Of a stretch of DNA of 64,000 nucleotides, positions 52,004 through 62,065 are shown one piece after another; position 1 is the first letter of the stretch; each line of letters begins with the position of its first letter. The stretch spans positions 672,501 through 736,500 of the forward strand of contig CM000687.1 of NCBI GenBank assembly GCA_000149225.2, in the 5' to 3' direction. Below the pieces are notes generated by a model. That model was not told where the DNA came from. It saw only the letters and a program-made list of their open reading frames with translations, and ran no database searches. A program made the position numbers and the translations under genes. The stretch is from Lachancea kluyveri NRRL Y-12651. Its lineage: Eukaryota; Ascomycota; Saccharomycetes; Saccharomycetales; Saccharomycetaceae.

Positions 52004-53032
52004 CAAAAATCAAACAAGGGATGGGAAAGCCGAGAAACACGCGAGGGAGAGGGCATCTGCAGGTGCAGTTTTGGGTATGTTTTTTTCCCCGCCCAGTCTC
52101 CAGGTCCACGCGCGCCCCACGCAGCCGCAGCCAGAGCCGCAGCCAGAGCCATACGCATAGCCGCAGAGGACTAAGGCCGCGACTAATTCCCGAAGAAGGC
52201 CCGCCTGTGGCAAAAACGCACCTTACGGAATCAGGTAAAAAAAATAGAGATCGTACGAGACGCGGACGGTTCTGTTACAACGGTCATATTGTGCCGCGGA
52301 CACCATAGGACTCCCGCATCCGCGACAAAGCTCATGTGTCCCCAAGTGCGTTTTCCAACCACCCACATTTTGAGTTTTAACATATGGTATGTTGTGTTGG
52401 CTGTGTACTGTCGTTCTTTATCCTTTCTTTTCCGAATCCGCGGTTGACGTGGTCTGATATTTCCATCGACAACCCAAGGGTCTCTTTTCTCTACGCATCC
52501 TTGCCTTGGCCTGTAGTAACACACACACATATATATATACATATACGTGTACGTCGCAACGGCCTTCTCTGCCGCCAGTTCCGACCCATCTAAACTTCAT
52601 CTCTTTGTTTGTCCGCTCTCTTTCCTTTTTTTTCCCTTCTTTCTAATACCGTCGTGGTTGCATCTGCCTGCACTGATTCCCCGACAATACGCACAGCCCA
52701 ACAAATTTCCCCTAGCAACTGCGCGATAACAACCTCGCCCGCACTCTGTTTTTCTGCGTCCCCACTCCCACCACCACCACCACCCCCGTCTCCCCTCCCT
52801 TTCTCCCGCAATCTCGGATCGTCAGACTATAAAAACCTCACCCGAACTATCGGTTCCTGTACACACGGAAGCTTTAACTCGTTTTCACGATCCTTAGCTG
52901 CAAACCGCAAGACACATACAACCCGGAAAACAGGGACAGAAACGAAACGAATCCAAGACTTTAAAAAAAATCTTTAAAAAAAAAAAAACTAATACTATCG
53001 CCTTTTTTCCTTTGCACAAATCTTAAACCTAT

Positions 53033-53697
53033 ATGTCATCCCACATCGCTAATCGTCTGGCGGTCGAAGAGGTGTCTCGGCAGCTGTTCACACATGAAAA
53101 TGATTCCGCCGAAACCCTCAAGTTGGATCATAGCGCTGCTTCTGCCTCCGCTGCTGCCGCTGCCCCTGCCAATGAAGACGTCTTGTCAAAATGCGTAAAT
53201 GGTCTGAACATTTATGACTTAATACACAGTAACAACACTTCTTCCTCTGAGGAGAAGGACTCTACGGATGACGAGATGTTGAATGCAAAACAGAATCCTA
53301 CTTCTTGCCATCCTGTGTCTATGCTAACCGAAAGACCGCCGATCACCCCTATCAGAAAACTAAAGTCTTCTCTAAAGCTTTCTTCAACCGCTTCTTCTAC
53401 TACTTCTCTGTCTTCGAAAAACGTCAGGTTTGCTCCTCAGCTAACCACCGTCAAAAGATTCGACTCCAGCTCCGAACCGATCTCCATCTCCACCGAGAAC
53501 TCTCCGACCATCATTCCCTTGGACTCCTACACCAGCGAAGACGACAACGGGGCAGACGACTTTTGGTTTGGAACTTCGCTTTCAAAGATGAAGCTGCCCC
53601 TGGACAGCACGTCTACAAAGAAGAGAGTTCCTATTTTCTCGTTGGACTACTCCACCTTTTCCGATGAAGAAGTGGAGGCGGAAGAGGAGGAGGACGC

Positions 53698-53728
<31 letters not shown>

Positions 53729-55402
53729 AATGATAATGACGATGACGATGATGAATACGGTGAGAGAAAACTAGTAAACAGCCATAAACACCAACGCAGA
53801 AACAGATTTGAAACCGCAAGAGGCAAAAACTGCCAAGAGTCGATGGCTTCCTTTAACGTCATCCAATGGACTTTGAACTCGACAAACATCACATCTCCAC
53901 CGTCCGGTTCTAACTCGCTCGACTTGCAAACAAATCTGCTAAACTACCTACAGGGCAACAACATTAGACTGCACACTATCTCCCACAAGAGCAAAGACCA
54001 ACTGCAGGGACTGATCTACGTGACCAACTTGAATTTCGAAAAATTCATCGAGATCAAGTTCACTTTTAACAACTGGCAAGACATCCACTACGTCACCGCC
54101 TCCTACCACCGTACGCTGACGTCCACCGTTGACGAATTCATCTTTACAATCGACTTGACCAGTTTGAAATTCTTTATGCAAATGAAAAAGTTGCTGTACT
54201 GCAACCCGAACTCCGCAACGGCGGTCACTTACTGCCCCTTGAACATGGAACTCTGTTGCCGTTACGATGCCAAGGGCGAGACTTATTACGACAACAACAA
54301 CTATGAAAACTACCAGGTCAAGCTCACCGTGCTTACAAGGTCCTCCAGCGATTCTCAGAAGAAGAAGAAGAAAAAGAAGAAGCACCAGCACCAGCACCAG
54401 CACCAGCACCAGCAACGTTCAAATGCAAATGCAAATTCAAACTCCAACCCCTTGACATTGAATTTCGATTCTTCAGGTCCGATGCGGAAATCCTTTAGCT
54501 TTGACTTCTTGATGTCCACAACCATGAACCCTGGTACCGCTTTGACCAGCAAATCTAGACCTTCTATCGGTAGACGCTTTTCCGAGGATAGGGATTATTA
54601 CAACACTTCTCCCCTGAAGCATCTGTACCATAACGACACGACGCTGGTGAAACCTTTCAAAGTCAACCAAGTCACCATGGAGTCCGATCCAAACGTTTCA
54701 ACCCGCCTCGACCAGGACTACTTTGTCTCTTCTGCTTCCAACCAACTTCCACCTTCAAACTTTGAAACCGATAAGGATGGAAAGCACATAGATGCAGATG
54801 CAAACACTATCGCCAAACCCGACGGGAATCCCCACTACACCTTGGCTTCCCCTCGTCCAACTTCACCATTGATGACCGACGTGCAACAACACATTGATAC
54901 TCAAAGCGAACCGAGGTGGTTTGGCGCCACTGCTTCGGCAGATTTGAAAAATACTTCGACAAGCGTCACCTCTCTGCCATCCTCGTTTTCTTCAAGCTTG
55001 CCAAGCACTGTTCCCTCCTCTGCATCTTCGTCCCTCTTGCCAAAACTTGAGCAGCAACGCTCTTCTTCCCATAGCGCTTTGTCCTCCCTTGGTTTGAAGC
55101 AAAACCCTCCAAACTTGGACGCTCTGAGGTCAAAGACAACCGATTGTGTCTTGACCAATCCCAATAAAAGTGCTGCAACAGGCAACAAGGAAAACCAAAG
55201 ATCCTTTCCCGAACAGAATTTCTTTGCCTGTTCGGACTATCAAACTTTGTTGAACTCTTATTGTTTTTACGATCCAAATAAACCGGATTCTGCTTCCGAT
55301 CCCTCCCATTTGTCACTCCCATATTCTGGTCCCGGTTGTCTTTCTACTTCTCCTCCAGTATTGTCACAAGAGAGTAGCCCAAGTTCGAGCTGGGTTTTAT
55401 AA
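53033..55402 (+). CDS. GAC1: Glc7 phosphatase targeting subunit for glycogen synthase (Gac1/Pig1)
   Basis: A 789-residue protein. The PP1-docking RVxF-type motif KNVRFAP is near residue 130. A CBM21 glycogen-binding domain spans about residues 280-445 (GNNIRLHTISHKSKDQLQGL, IYVTNLNFEKFIEIKFTFNNW, LKFFMQMKKLLYCN). Low-complexity stretches are frequent: an Asp/Glu run (about 213-243) and a Lys run followed by His-Gln repeats (about 443-465). It tethers Glc7 to glycogen synthase. S. cerevisiae has the duplicates GAC1 (793 residues, YOR178C) and PIG1 (648 residues, YLR273C); the length here suits GAC1. The start is ATG at 53033. Confidence 0.93.
54360..54414 (+). repeat. AAG run and (CACCAG) repeat in GAC1
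   Basis: About eleven lysine codons followed by alternating CAC/CAG codons (HQ repeats), forming a charged spacer just after the CBM21 domain. Confidence 0.85.
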
Positions 55403-56964
55403 ATAAAGCACATTTTACGCCTACCGAATCTTTTTTTTTTTCCTTTTTGTTTTTCCCCATTGGAAAATACGTGTTCCTCTACTCTTTACTTTAAAGTGGA
55501 AGAAATTCAATTCAATTATACACATTTGAAGTCTCTTATTATCAGACTGATTTTTTTTTCCTCTTCCTTTCTTCTCACATCAGATTTTGTTCATCGATAC
55601 TGATACACATTTGCTCTTTTTTTCCCTCCCTATCTCCCTCAAATTTTTTGCTATAGACGTTGTTCCACATTCATGTTGCTTTTCTCTCCTGCTTCCCTTG
55701 CTTCTTTTGATAATGTTTTGCTATATTCCCCCCCCCCTCCTCTCCTCCCTAATTCTCGCCCTTCATTTCCTTTTCTTAGCCCTATTAAGAGGATGCATAA
55801 AGAACTCTTTTTTTTTTCTTTATTTCTTTCTTTCTTCCCTTTGAATTGTACATTAATTGACACTTTTTTGTCTTTGACTCACTTTTGATCATGGAAGCAC
55901 AGTCGCTATTCTTTAATTGATTATGGATACAGATTTCGTTTCACTTTATTGTTTTTTTTTCTCCTTCTCCTTAAGTATGTATGTAATTGTCCTTTCATTT
56001 TTTTTTTTTTTTGGTAATTTAACATTTCAATAGTCGGTTTTTTAAACTCTTTTTCGAGTAAGCTACTTTCATCTTTTTCTTTTTTTCTCTCTCTATACTT
56101 TCAACGTGGAACGTTGCAAAGACAGAGCAGTTTGTTCGAAACTTGGGGTAAATAGAAATCCAGCAATTCCAAACTTGTTCTACTGCACAAGCCGTACCAT
56201 TGGCACACCTCCACATATGTAGAAAGAAAACAATATTCTGTGCCACCGATGATTTGGTGCACAGAATGGGAATACACGATTTTAATTTCTATACATTTGA
56301 GAAAGTTTAAATCCTCGGGCCCAAACACGTGATACAAGCATATTTCTTATATAATCACAAATCTTCGCAGCAGCAGTTGATTATATAATGGCATCTCGAT
56401 GCCACAAGCGTCTTTTCGCGGATTGCAATGCTTGGAGGTTTGGCATCGGAGACCTAAGATGCTCGATTTGCCAAACAACTTCTACACTTATTTGTGGTAT
56501 CAAAAACATTCTGGTTTGTTGGCCTGTGTCTTATCCTGTTTTATCTTGTTTTCTCTTTCAGTTGTTTTACAGTTTTATTGCTAAAACCAGAGATTTAACA
56601 ATTCCACGCTAAAAGGGAAAAAAAAGTAAGCAAACAATTGAAAAAATTTTGTGATAGAAACAAGCTCTAGATTTCCAAACAAATGCATATGTAGGTTTTG
56701 TACTCCACAGAAATTTAAATCTATACGAGTTTGAACTAGAAGTTTCTTGATTTTGGCTCGACTTTTGCTTTTTTTTGTGTCATAGTTGGCTTTTTGTGCT
56801 CATTGCTACCTGATCAGCAAAACCATTGGTAGTTAGGAAAAACCAATGAAGAAGCAAAAAAAAAAAAAGACTGAATTGAGCTTGCTAGACGTGAAGCGAC
56901 AAAATTTGTTTTGGAAAGCTCAAAAGTATAGTTAAGGCTGCATACCTGCTAATTGGAAATCATC
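55403..56964. other. 1.56-kb intergenic, pyrimidine-rich
   Basis: The plus strand from 55430 to 56100 is markedly T/C-rich with many T runs and short C runs (C8 near 55730). The rest is ordinary AT-rich DNA. A CACGTG lies at 56326-56331. Short frames are compositional artefacts and no gene could be supported. Confidence 0.5.
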
Positions 56965-58902
56965 ATGGATGGTTCAATTGTCACTGACGCATTCATGGCA
57001 AACGATACCAGACCCCTCGATGCTTCCTATACATCAGTAGCACCAAGAATCCCACCAAAACTATGCTTTTCAGAGCTCCCGAGTACTTTGGATTTGGGTT
57101 CTAAACTTGACCAGAAATCATCAAATCACCTTGCGGATTGTATGCCCACAACGGGAAAAAGTAGCGTCGAAATGGGAACCACCAGCAATAATACCATCAG
57201 TTCACCAGTCCAGGATAACTCAGATGGTAGTAATGACGGAGAATACAATAGCGATGAGGATATTGCTTTGAATAAGGTTCTGGTGACACCTGTCTATACG
57301 ATAAAAAATAGTAACCCATTCTTAGAAGATGCTATTGCTTCCGCTATATGTCCCTTGGAGGTTACAAACCATACTCCTAAAATCCGCTTTGGTGAAAACA
57401 GCGTCAAGATGTTTTACAGTGACTCTCTTATAGGAAACGGTTTGGAGGAAAATCCTCCAAGAAAGCCCAATGGAAATCTAAAGCATGACAGTGTAAAATC
57501 AGTCTTGGTCGAAAAAAATTCCGACAATGCTTGCCCGTTAAAATCCAAAGACAGTGACACAGCTGATCAAGATTGGGAAGTAAATGTTCCAATTGAAAAC
57601 ACAGTTGCATTAGAAGCAATCACTAGGTGCTTCAATCTATGTAACGTTCCTTTGGAAGATTTGGATGAAGATGATTTAGTGATGTCATTACAAAGGCTAA
57701 GTTTTGGTATCGTCTCAGCATTCAAGACTCAAGAGATGTGTTACAAGTATCTGGGGAAAAAGGAAAAAGAAGAAATTTTGGGAAGCCTGAACCATCTTGG
57801 AGAAAAAGTGATTTGTCTCGAAGAGGACAATGAACAGTTGACACTGAAAGTTAAGCAATTGTCTCTTGAAAATCAACAGCTATTCCAAAATTCAAAGCCT
57901 GATAATTTAAAGGATGAACTCGCAGAAAAATTGAAAGGAAAAATTATGCAATTGGAAGGAAAAATTTCGACCAAAGATAAAGAATACCATAAAGTCCTGA
58001 CCCAATTAAATTCATTGAAAAATAACTCACACGACGATTCTTCACAGCAGAGTATTGTTTTAAAACAGCTTGCTGAAAAGACTAGAGAGGCTGAAATACT
58101 ACGACGCAGATTGACAGAACAGAATGACAGAATTGTGAATAACTCAAACGAGTTGGAAAATTTGAAGTTGGAGTATAGAGAGGTGAAAAGTCAATATGAT
58201 TTACTAGCAAAAGAGAAAGAAAGGACAGACTTTAAGTGCAAAGAATTTCAAGAGTCATGGTACGAAGCTACAGAGCGTACAAAGACTATACAAGCAGAAT
58301 TGTTAAAGCTAGAAAAGGAAAAAGACCAAATACTCACTGAAAGTAAGAAAACTGAAAAGGAATTGATCAAAGAACACCAAAATGACCAAAAACTATTCTT
58401 GTCTTCCAAGGAAACGTATGATAATTTAAGCAAAAAAGTTCAAGAGCAGATAGTTGCAAGGAATACTCAGCAAAGGAAGATGAACGTGTTGAGCCAGAAA
58501 ATAGTAAAGCTTTCGGAGGAATTGAACAAAGTCAAAGAGGAGAGAACGGCTTTAAATGAAAGCCTAAGTAGTGTCACCGAAGAAAACAACAAGTCCAAAG
58601 CTCTAACGGAAAAACTCGAGGTCAAACTAACAAATCAAAAGAAAAGATTTAAAGAGTTGGTAAAATGGAATGAGAAACTCTTAAAAATGGATGGAAATAT
58701 GCGCAAAGAGATATATAAGACCGTTGAGGATTATGAATCAAAAGCATCTGAATTGGAACGTGTAAATTTAGAGCTAAAGAGACTAAAGGATGTACTTTAC
58801 GACACAAGAATGGAAATATATTCGAAAAACAACAAGAAAGATTCTTTGACACTAAACAGAAATGTTTTAACAGTAATATCGAATAAATATACTACAGTAT
58901 AA
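56965..58902 (+). CDS. MPC54: Coiled-coil protein, MPC54-like
   Basis: A 645-residue protein. Residues 1-200 are polar and apparently disordered. Residues from about 265 to 630 are an almost continuous coiled coil rich in E, K, L and Q. S. cerevisiae Mpc54 (464 residues, YOR177C) is a coiled-coil component of the meiotic spindle-pole outer plaque that seeds the spore membrane. It lies directly beside GAC1 on the equivalent strand, as here. The assignment rests on place and structure; coiled-coil sequence identity is not a safe guide. The ATG at 56965 is used, since the codons before it start from a TTG. Confidence 0.65.
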   Translation: MDGSIVTDAFMANDTRPLDASYTSVAPRIPPKLCFSELPSTLDLGSKLDQKSSNHLADCMPTTGKSSVEMGTTSNNTISSPVQDNSDGSNDGEYNSDEDIALNKVLVTPVYTIKNSNPFLEDAIASAICPLEVTNHTPKIRFGENSVKMFYSDSLIGNGLEENPPRKPNGNLKHDSVKSVLVEKNSDNACPLKSKDSDTADQDWEVNVPIENTVALEAITRCFNLCNVPLEDLDEDDLVMSLQRLSFGIVSAFKTQEMCYKYLGKKEKEEILGSLNHLGEKVICLEEDNEQLTLKVKQLSLENQQLFQNSKPDNLKDELAEKLKGKIMQLEGKISTKDKEYHKVLTQLNSLKNNSHDDSSQQSIVLKQLAEKTREAEILRRRLTEQNDRIVNNSNELENLKLEYREVKSQYDLLAKEKERTDFKCKEFQESWYEATERTKTIQAELLKLEKEKDQILTESKKTEKELIKEHQNDQKLFLSSKETYDNLSKKVQEQIVARNTQQRKMNVLSQKIVKLSEELNKVKEERTALNESLSSVTEENNKSKALTEKLEVKLTNQKKRFKELVKWNEKLLKMDGNMRKEIYKTVEDYESKASELERVNLELKRLKDVLYDTRMEIYSKNNKKDSLTLNRNVLTVISNKYTTV

Positions 58903-60017
58903 TTTGGGAGGGAGAAAAAAAAAAGGGTAAAAGGTGTTGCCGCCGAACAAGAACTTCTTAATATATTCTTAGTACTATTTCTATTGCATGTTGTATCTAT
59001 ACTTGTCACTTTGTGAAAATATACTCATTACAAGTCAAAGATTTTACATTCGACAAAGTTTGTATCTTGTAGCGAGAGTAAGCCTTGACACGCTGAAGTA
59101 AAAAAGTTTTGAACTACAACTGGAGAGAGATTGAAATGGGGCATTTTCACTTGGTATGTTAGATTATTTAGCAATCTCATATACATATACGAGCCAAGAT
59201 ACTATATCTACACACTTCCTCTGCATATCTGGTACTAGCATGATGATTTGAGAAACGGAAAACAACCCGTGTTACAGCTACCTCTATTGAGTTATGAAGA
59301 TACCGAAATTTGTCAACGTAGCAGCCATCATCCATCTATTAATACTTGTTATTAGTTCCGCATTCACAAAAAGGAAGAGTACTCCTAAACAGTTTAATTG
59401 AGAAGAAGGAAACAACAAAAAAACAAAAAGGAAATTGAGTCAACCAACCTTCATCTTGTCTTTTTTTTTTTTTAAATAATTCAAAACTATCACAATAGAA
59501 AGGGCATCCGTAGTTTACAACCAAAAATTTGAGCATGTGGCAAATAATTGTTCTTCTGCTCAGACATAAATGGGTAGTTTATCTTAGATTATTCACAGAA
59601 CAGACTCAAAAATGGGTTCTTGACAGAAAACAAAGACGTGGTAGATACTAGAGGAAGCTTCCAGATCCAAATAGGCAATACATGACGATGCATTCCTTTT
59701 ACTTCTGCATAATTAACTACATATATCTCAACACTGTTCTTTCAGACACCAAGATATCTGATCCAGTACAGATTTTTGGCCTAAAGGATGTATTATATCA
59801 AAAAGATTTACAAAAAATACAAATGCAGAGGTCAAAACTGCCTTTTCCTTCTTAGTAACCGCCTATATGAAGCCAATCCATCCATAAAAATTAAGTATAG
59901 ACAGTGGATTTACTAATGGCATTGATTGGCCAAACTTACTAATCGATCTTACAAAAGGTTAGTATTCTGAAAATAAGATATCTATTCCCAAATTTAGAGG
60001 ATCTTTTATCGAAGCGT
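58903..60017. other. 1.1-kb intergenic at the end of collinearity
   Basis: No gene recognised. In the S. cerevisiae order YCS4 or HEM15 would be expected past MPC54; neither is seen. No mobile-element ends or tRNA are visible to explain the break. Confidence 0.5.
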
Positions 60018-61727
60018 CTATGGATTTCCGTGGTTTTCTTCGAGATCCCCCTTTACACGTTCTTTTTGAACGGACTTTTCTACCCTCTTTTTCGAGGTAA
60101 AAATCCCAAAGATAAATGCCATGCACGAAAATCCAAGGCTAGTGAAAAAAACATTTCTAATACTCGAAGTAAGCAACCTTCCTATTTCCGAATTTGGCCC
60201 ATCAAAATTTTGGCTTCTGTATGCAATCAGGGCCTCGACACTTTTGCCAATGTTTGCGTCATAATTATGGTTGGAAAGCTTATTTTTAACTGACGCAGTG
60301 AAGACCGTTGTGCCAAGAATCCCACCAAGAGAAATGCCTAGTGATTTCCCAAAAGTGTTCAGTGCAGTAACTTCAATGAATTTTTCGTCGTACTTTGGAT
60401 CACTTTTATCTATTTGAATTTGTGCGGATAACAGGGTTGATAGGTTGATGCATCCAAATGCAGCACCTGACAGAATTGCATATCCAATCTGTTCAGAATT
60501 AGTCGATTCGCCATTTAGTAAAGTCAATAACCCGGCACCGATCACACCACTGATACCGGCAAACAAAGTAATTGGCTTTACGTACCCATACCTTGAAGTA
60601 ATTTTGCCACTGATAATGATGGAAACGAAAGCAGGAATAAGTAAAGACCAGAGGTGAGAGGCGGCGCGAGATGGAGACTGACCGAACACAAGCTGGAAGA
60701 GTTGAACAACATGGATAGATTGTAGATTATAAGCACAGCAGCCAAAAAACATTGTAGCAGTAGCAGTGAATATACCACTTTTCGAAAAGGTTGTCCAGGA
60801 AATTAAGGGCCTGGCATTCCCATTACGCTGACTCTGCCAAAACATGTCGAAAATGACAAACTCGTAGACAAAGAAAATGACAATAAAGAAACTTCCCACA
60901 ACAAGATAGGCAATAATAGTCCCAGACTGCCAAGGATGCAAGTTACCTCCAAATGTAAGACCTAGGAGTAGTAGAACAAATCCAACAGAGCAAAATGTGA
61001 ATCCGAAAAAATCCAACTCGAATACCAAGAATTTCAAAAGCATCCTATAAAACTTTAACGATAAAAGCTGTTTAAATTCCAAGGAAGTGACGCTTTTGAA
61101 AAAATGGGGGAAACATTTTAAAACTTTCCTTTGTGCAGGGTTATAGCTCAAATAAAATACGCCAAGAGCTAATCCGCCAATTGGTAGGTTAATATAAAAA
61201 CACCACCTCCAAGTCACGTATTCAGTCAAGGCACCACCAATGTATGGACCAAGGGCAGATGCAACTGCATATGAAAGGCTCAAAAGAGTTACAATAGTAC
61301 CTCTAGTATGCTCATCGACCAATGAAGTAGCAATAGCGAAAACTAATGTTTGAATCCCAGAAGCACCACAGCCAGCAATAACTCTGCCACCAATTATCAT
61401 ATCCATTGAATTAGAAACAGCAATAACTAAGGACCCAATTTCAAAAATTATGATCGAAACCATCAAAGTAGTTTTCGAACCGAAAATTACAGCGAAACGA
61501 CCCCATAATAAAGTGAACAAGGCATTGGACAGAGAGTAGCCAGTGATCAACCATCCAATTTTCGAATAGGCGTTGAACTTATCTGCTATGGTATTCAGTA
61601 TAGTAACCACAATGATAATATCAAGGGAAGACAAGAAAAGGACCAGTAGTAAGGAAATAATGCACATAATTAAACGCAATAAACTTATAGGCTTAGGTTG
61701 GTTATTCGGTTCTGAAACGGAAAACAT
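60018..61727 (-). CDS. MFS transporter, DHA2 family (Vba/Azr1-like)
   Basis: A 569-residue protein with about 14 transmembrane segments. Features of the drug:H+ antiporter-2 family are visible: LFLSSLDIIIVVTILNTIAD in span 1, the motif A region WGRFAVIFGSKTTLM, GRVIAGCGASG, and motif C-like SYAVASALGPYIGGALTE followed by WRWCFYINLPIGG. Closest by general look are the yeast Vba vacuolar basic-amino-acid permeases and Azr1; the substrate cannot be told from sequence. It is divergently paired with a zinc-cluster regulator. The start is ATG at 61727. Confidence 0.88.
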   Translation of the reverse strand: MFSVSEPNNQPKPISLLRLIMCIISLLLVLFLSSLDIIIVVTILNTIADKFNAYSKIGWLITGYSLSNALFTLLWGRFAVIFGSKTTLMVSIIIFEIGSLVIAVSNSMDMIIGGRVIAGCGASGIQTLVFAIATSLVDEHTRGTIVTLLSLSYAVASALGPYIGGALTEYVTWRWCFYINLPIGGLALGVFYLSYNPAQRKVLKCFPHFFKSVTSLEFKQLLSLKFYRMLLKFLVFELDFFGFTFCSVGFVLLLLGLTFGGNLHPWQSGTIIAYLVVGSFFIVIFFVYEFVIFDMFWQSQRNGNARPLISWTTFSKSGIFTATATMFFGCCAYNLQSIHVVQLFQLVFGQSPSRAASHLWSLLIPAFVSIIISGKITSRYGYVKPITLFAGISGVIGAGLLTLLNGESTNSEQIGYAILSGAAFGCINLSTLLSAQIQIDKSDPKYDEKFIEVTALNTFGKSLGISLGGILGTTVFTASVKNKLSNHNYDANIGKSVEALIAYRSQNFDGPNSEIGRLLTSSIRNVFFTSLGFSCMAFIFGIFTSKKRVEKSVQKERVKGDLEENHGNP

Positions 61728-62065
61728 GATGAGGTGTATAACCGCTTATTGGTTAAGAAAGGAAAGGATGAAAGAAAAATTGTTATAAACATTTTCGAAT
61801 AAGAGTCAAATGCTTTGGTTTATATACCTGTATATTGTACAGTGAGAAGTTTAGCTACGCCTATCATTTGAACAGTACATTAGTGAATATGTATAGTGTG
61901 CAATCGTACATTGAAAAAAAAAGTGCGCCTTACAGCCGACAACAATTTGGATTTCAAAAACCTAAAATAAGTCGGTAGGAGGATCTCATGGCGATGAAGC
62001 GCTCGACCCAAAGAAAGGCTTCAATATAATTGATCTAAGGTTACTGCCGTGTAGGTCTTTCATAG
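61728..62065. promoter_or_regulatory. Divergent promoter between MFS transporter and zinc-cluster gene
   Basis: 338 bases shared by both genes. CGG occurs once near 61972, but no inverted or everted CGG pair typical of zinc-cluster targets is obvious. Confidence 0.35.

Larger units (their letters stand above)
51742..53032. other. 1.29-kb divergent MCM5/GAC1 promoter region
   Basis: It contains the inverted repeat, the A-run, and a GC-rich block at 52090-52200 with a 12-bp direct tandem repeat GCCGCAGCCAGA at 52124-52147, all unusual for the AT-rich surroundings. CT-rich sequence precedes GAC1 (52560-52800). No gene was recognised. The long upstream region suggests complex control of the GAC1-type gene. 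Confidence 0.5.

Noticed and set aside
55587-55888. Hydrophobic plus-strand frames in the pyrimidine-rich region
   Set aside because: Leucine, phenylalanine and serine content follows from T/C-rich DNA; no conserved features.
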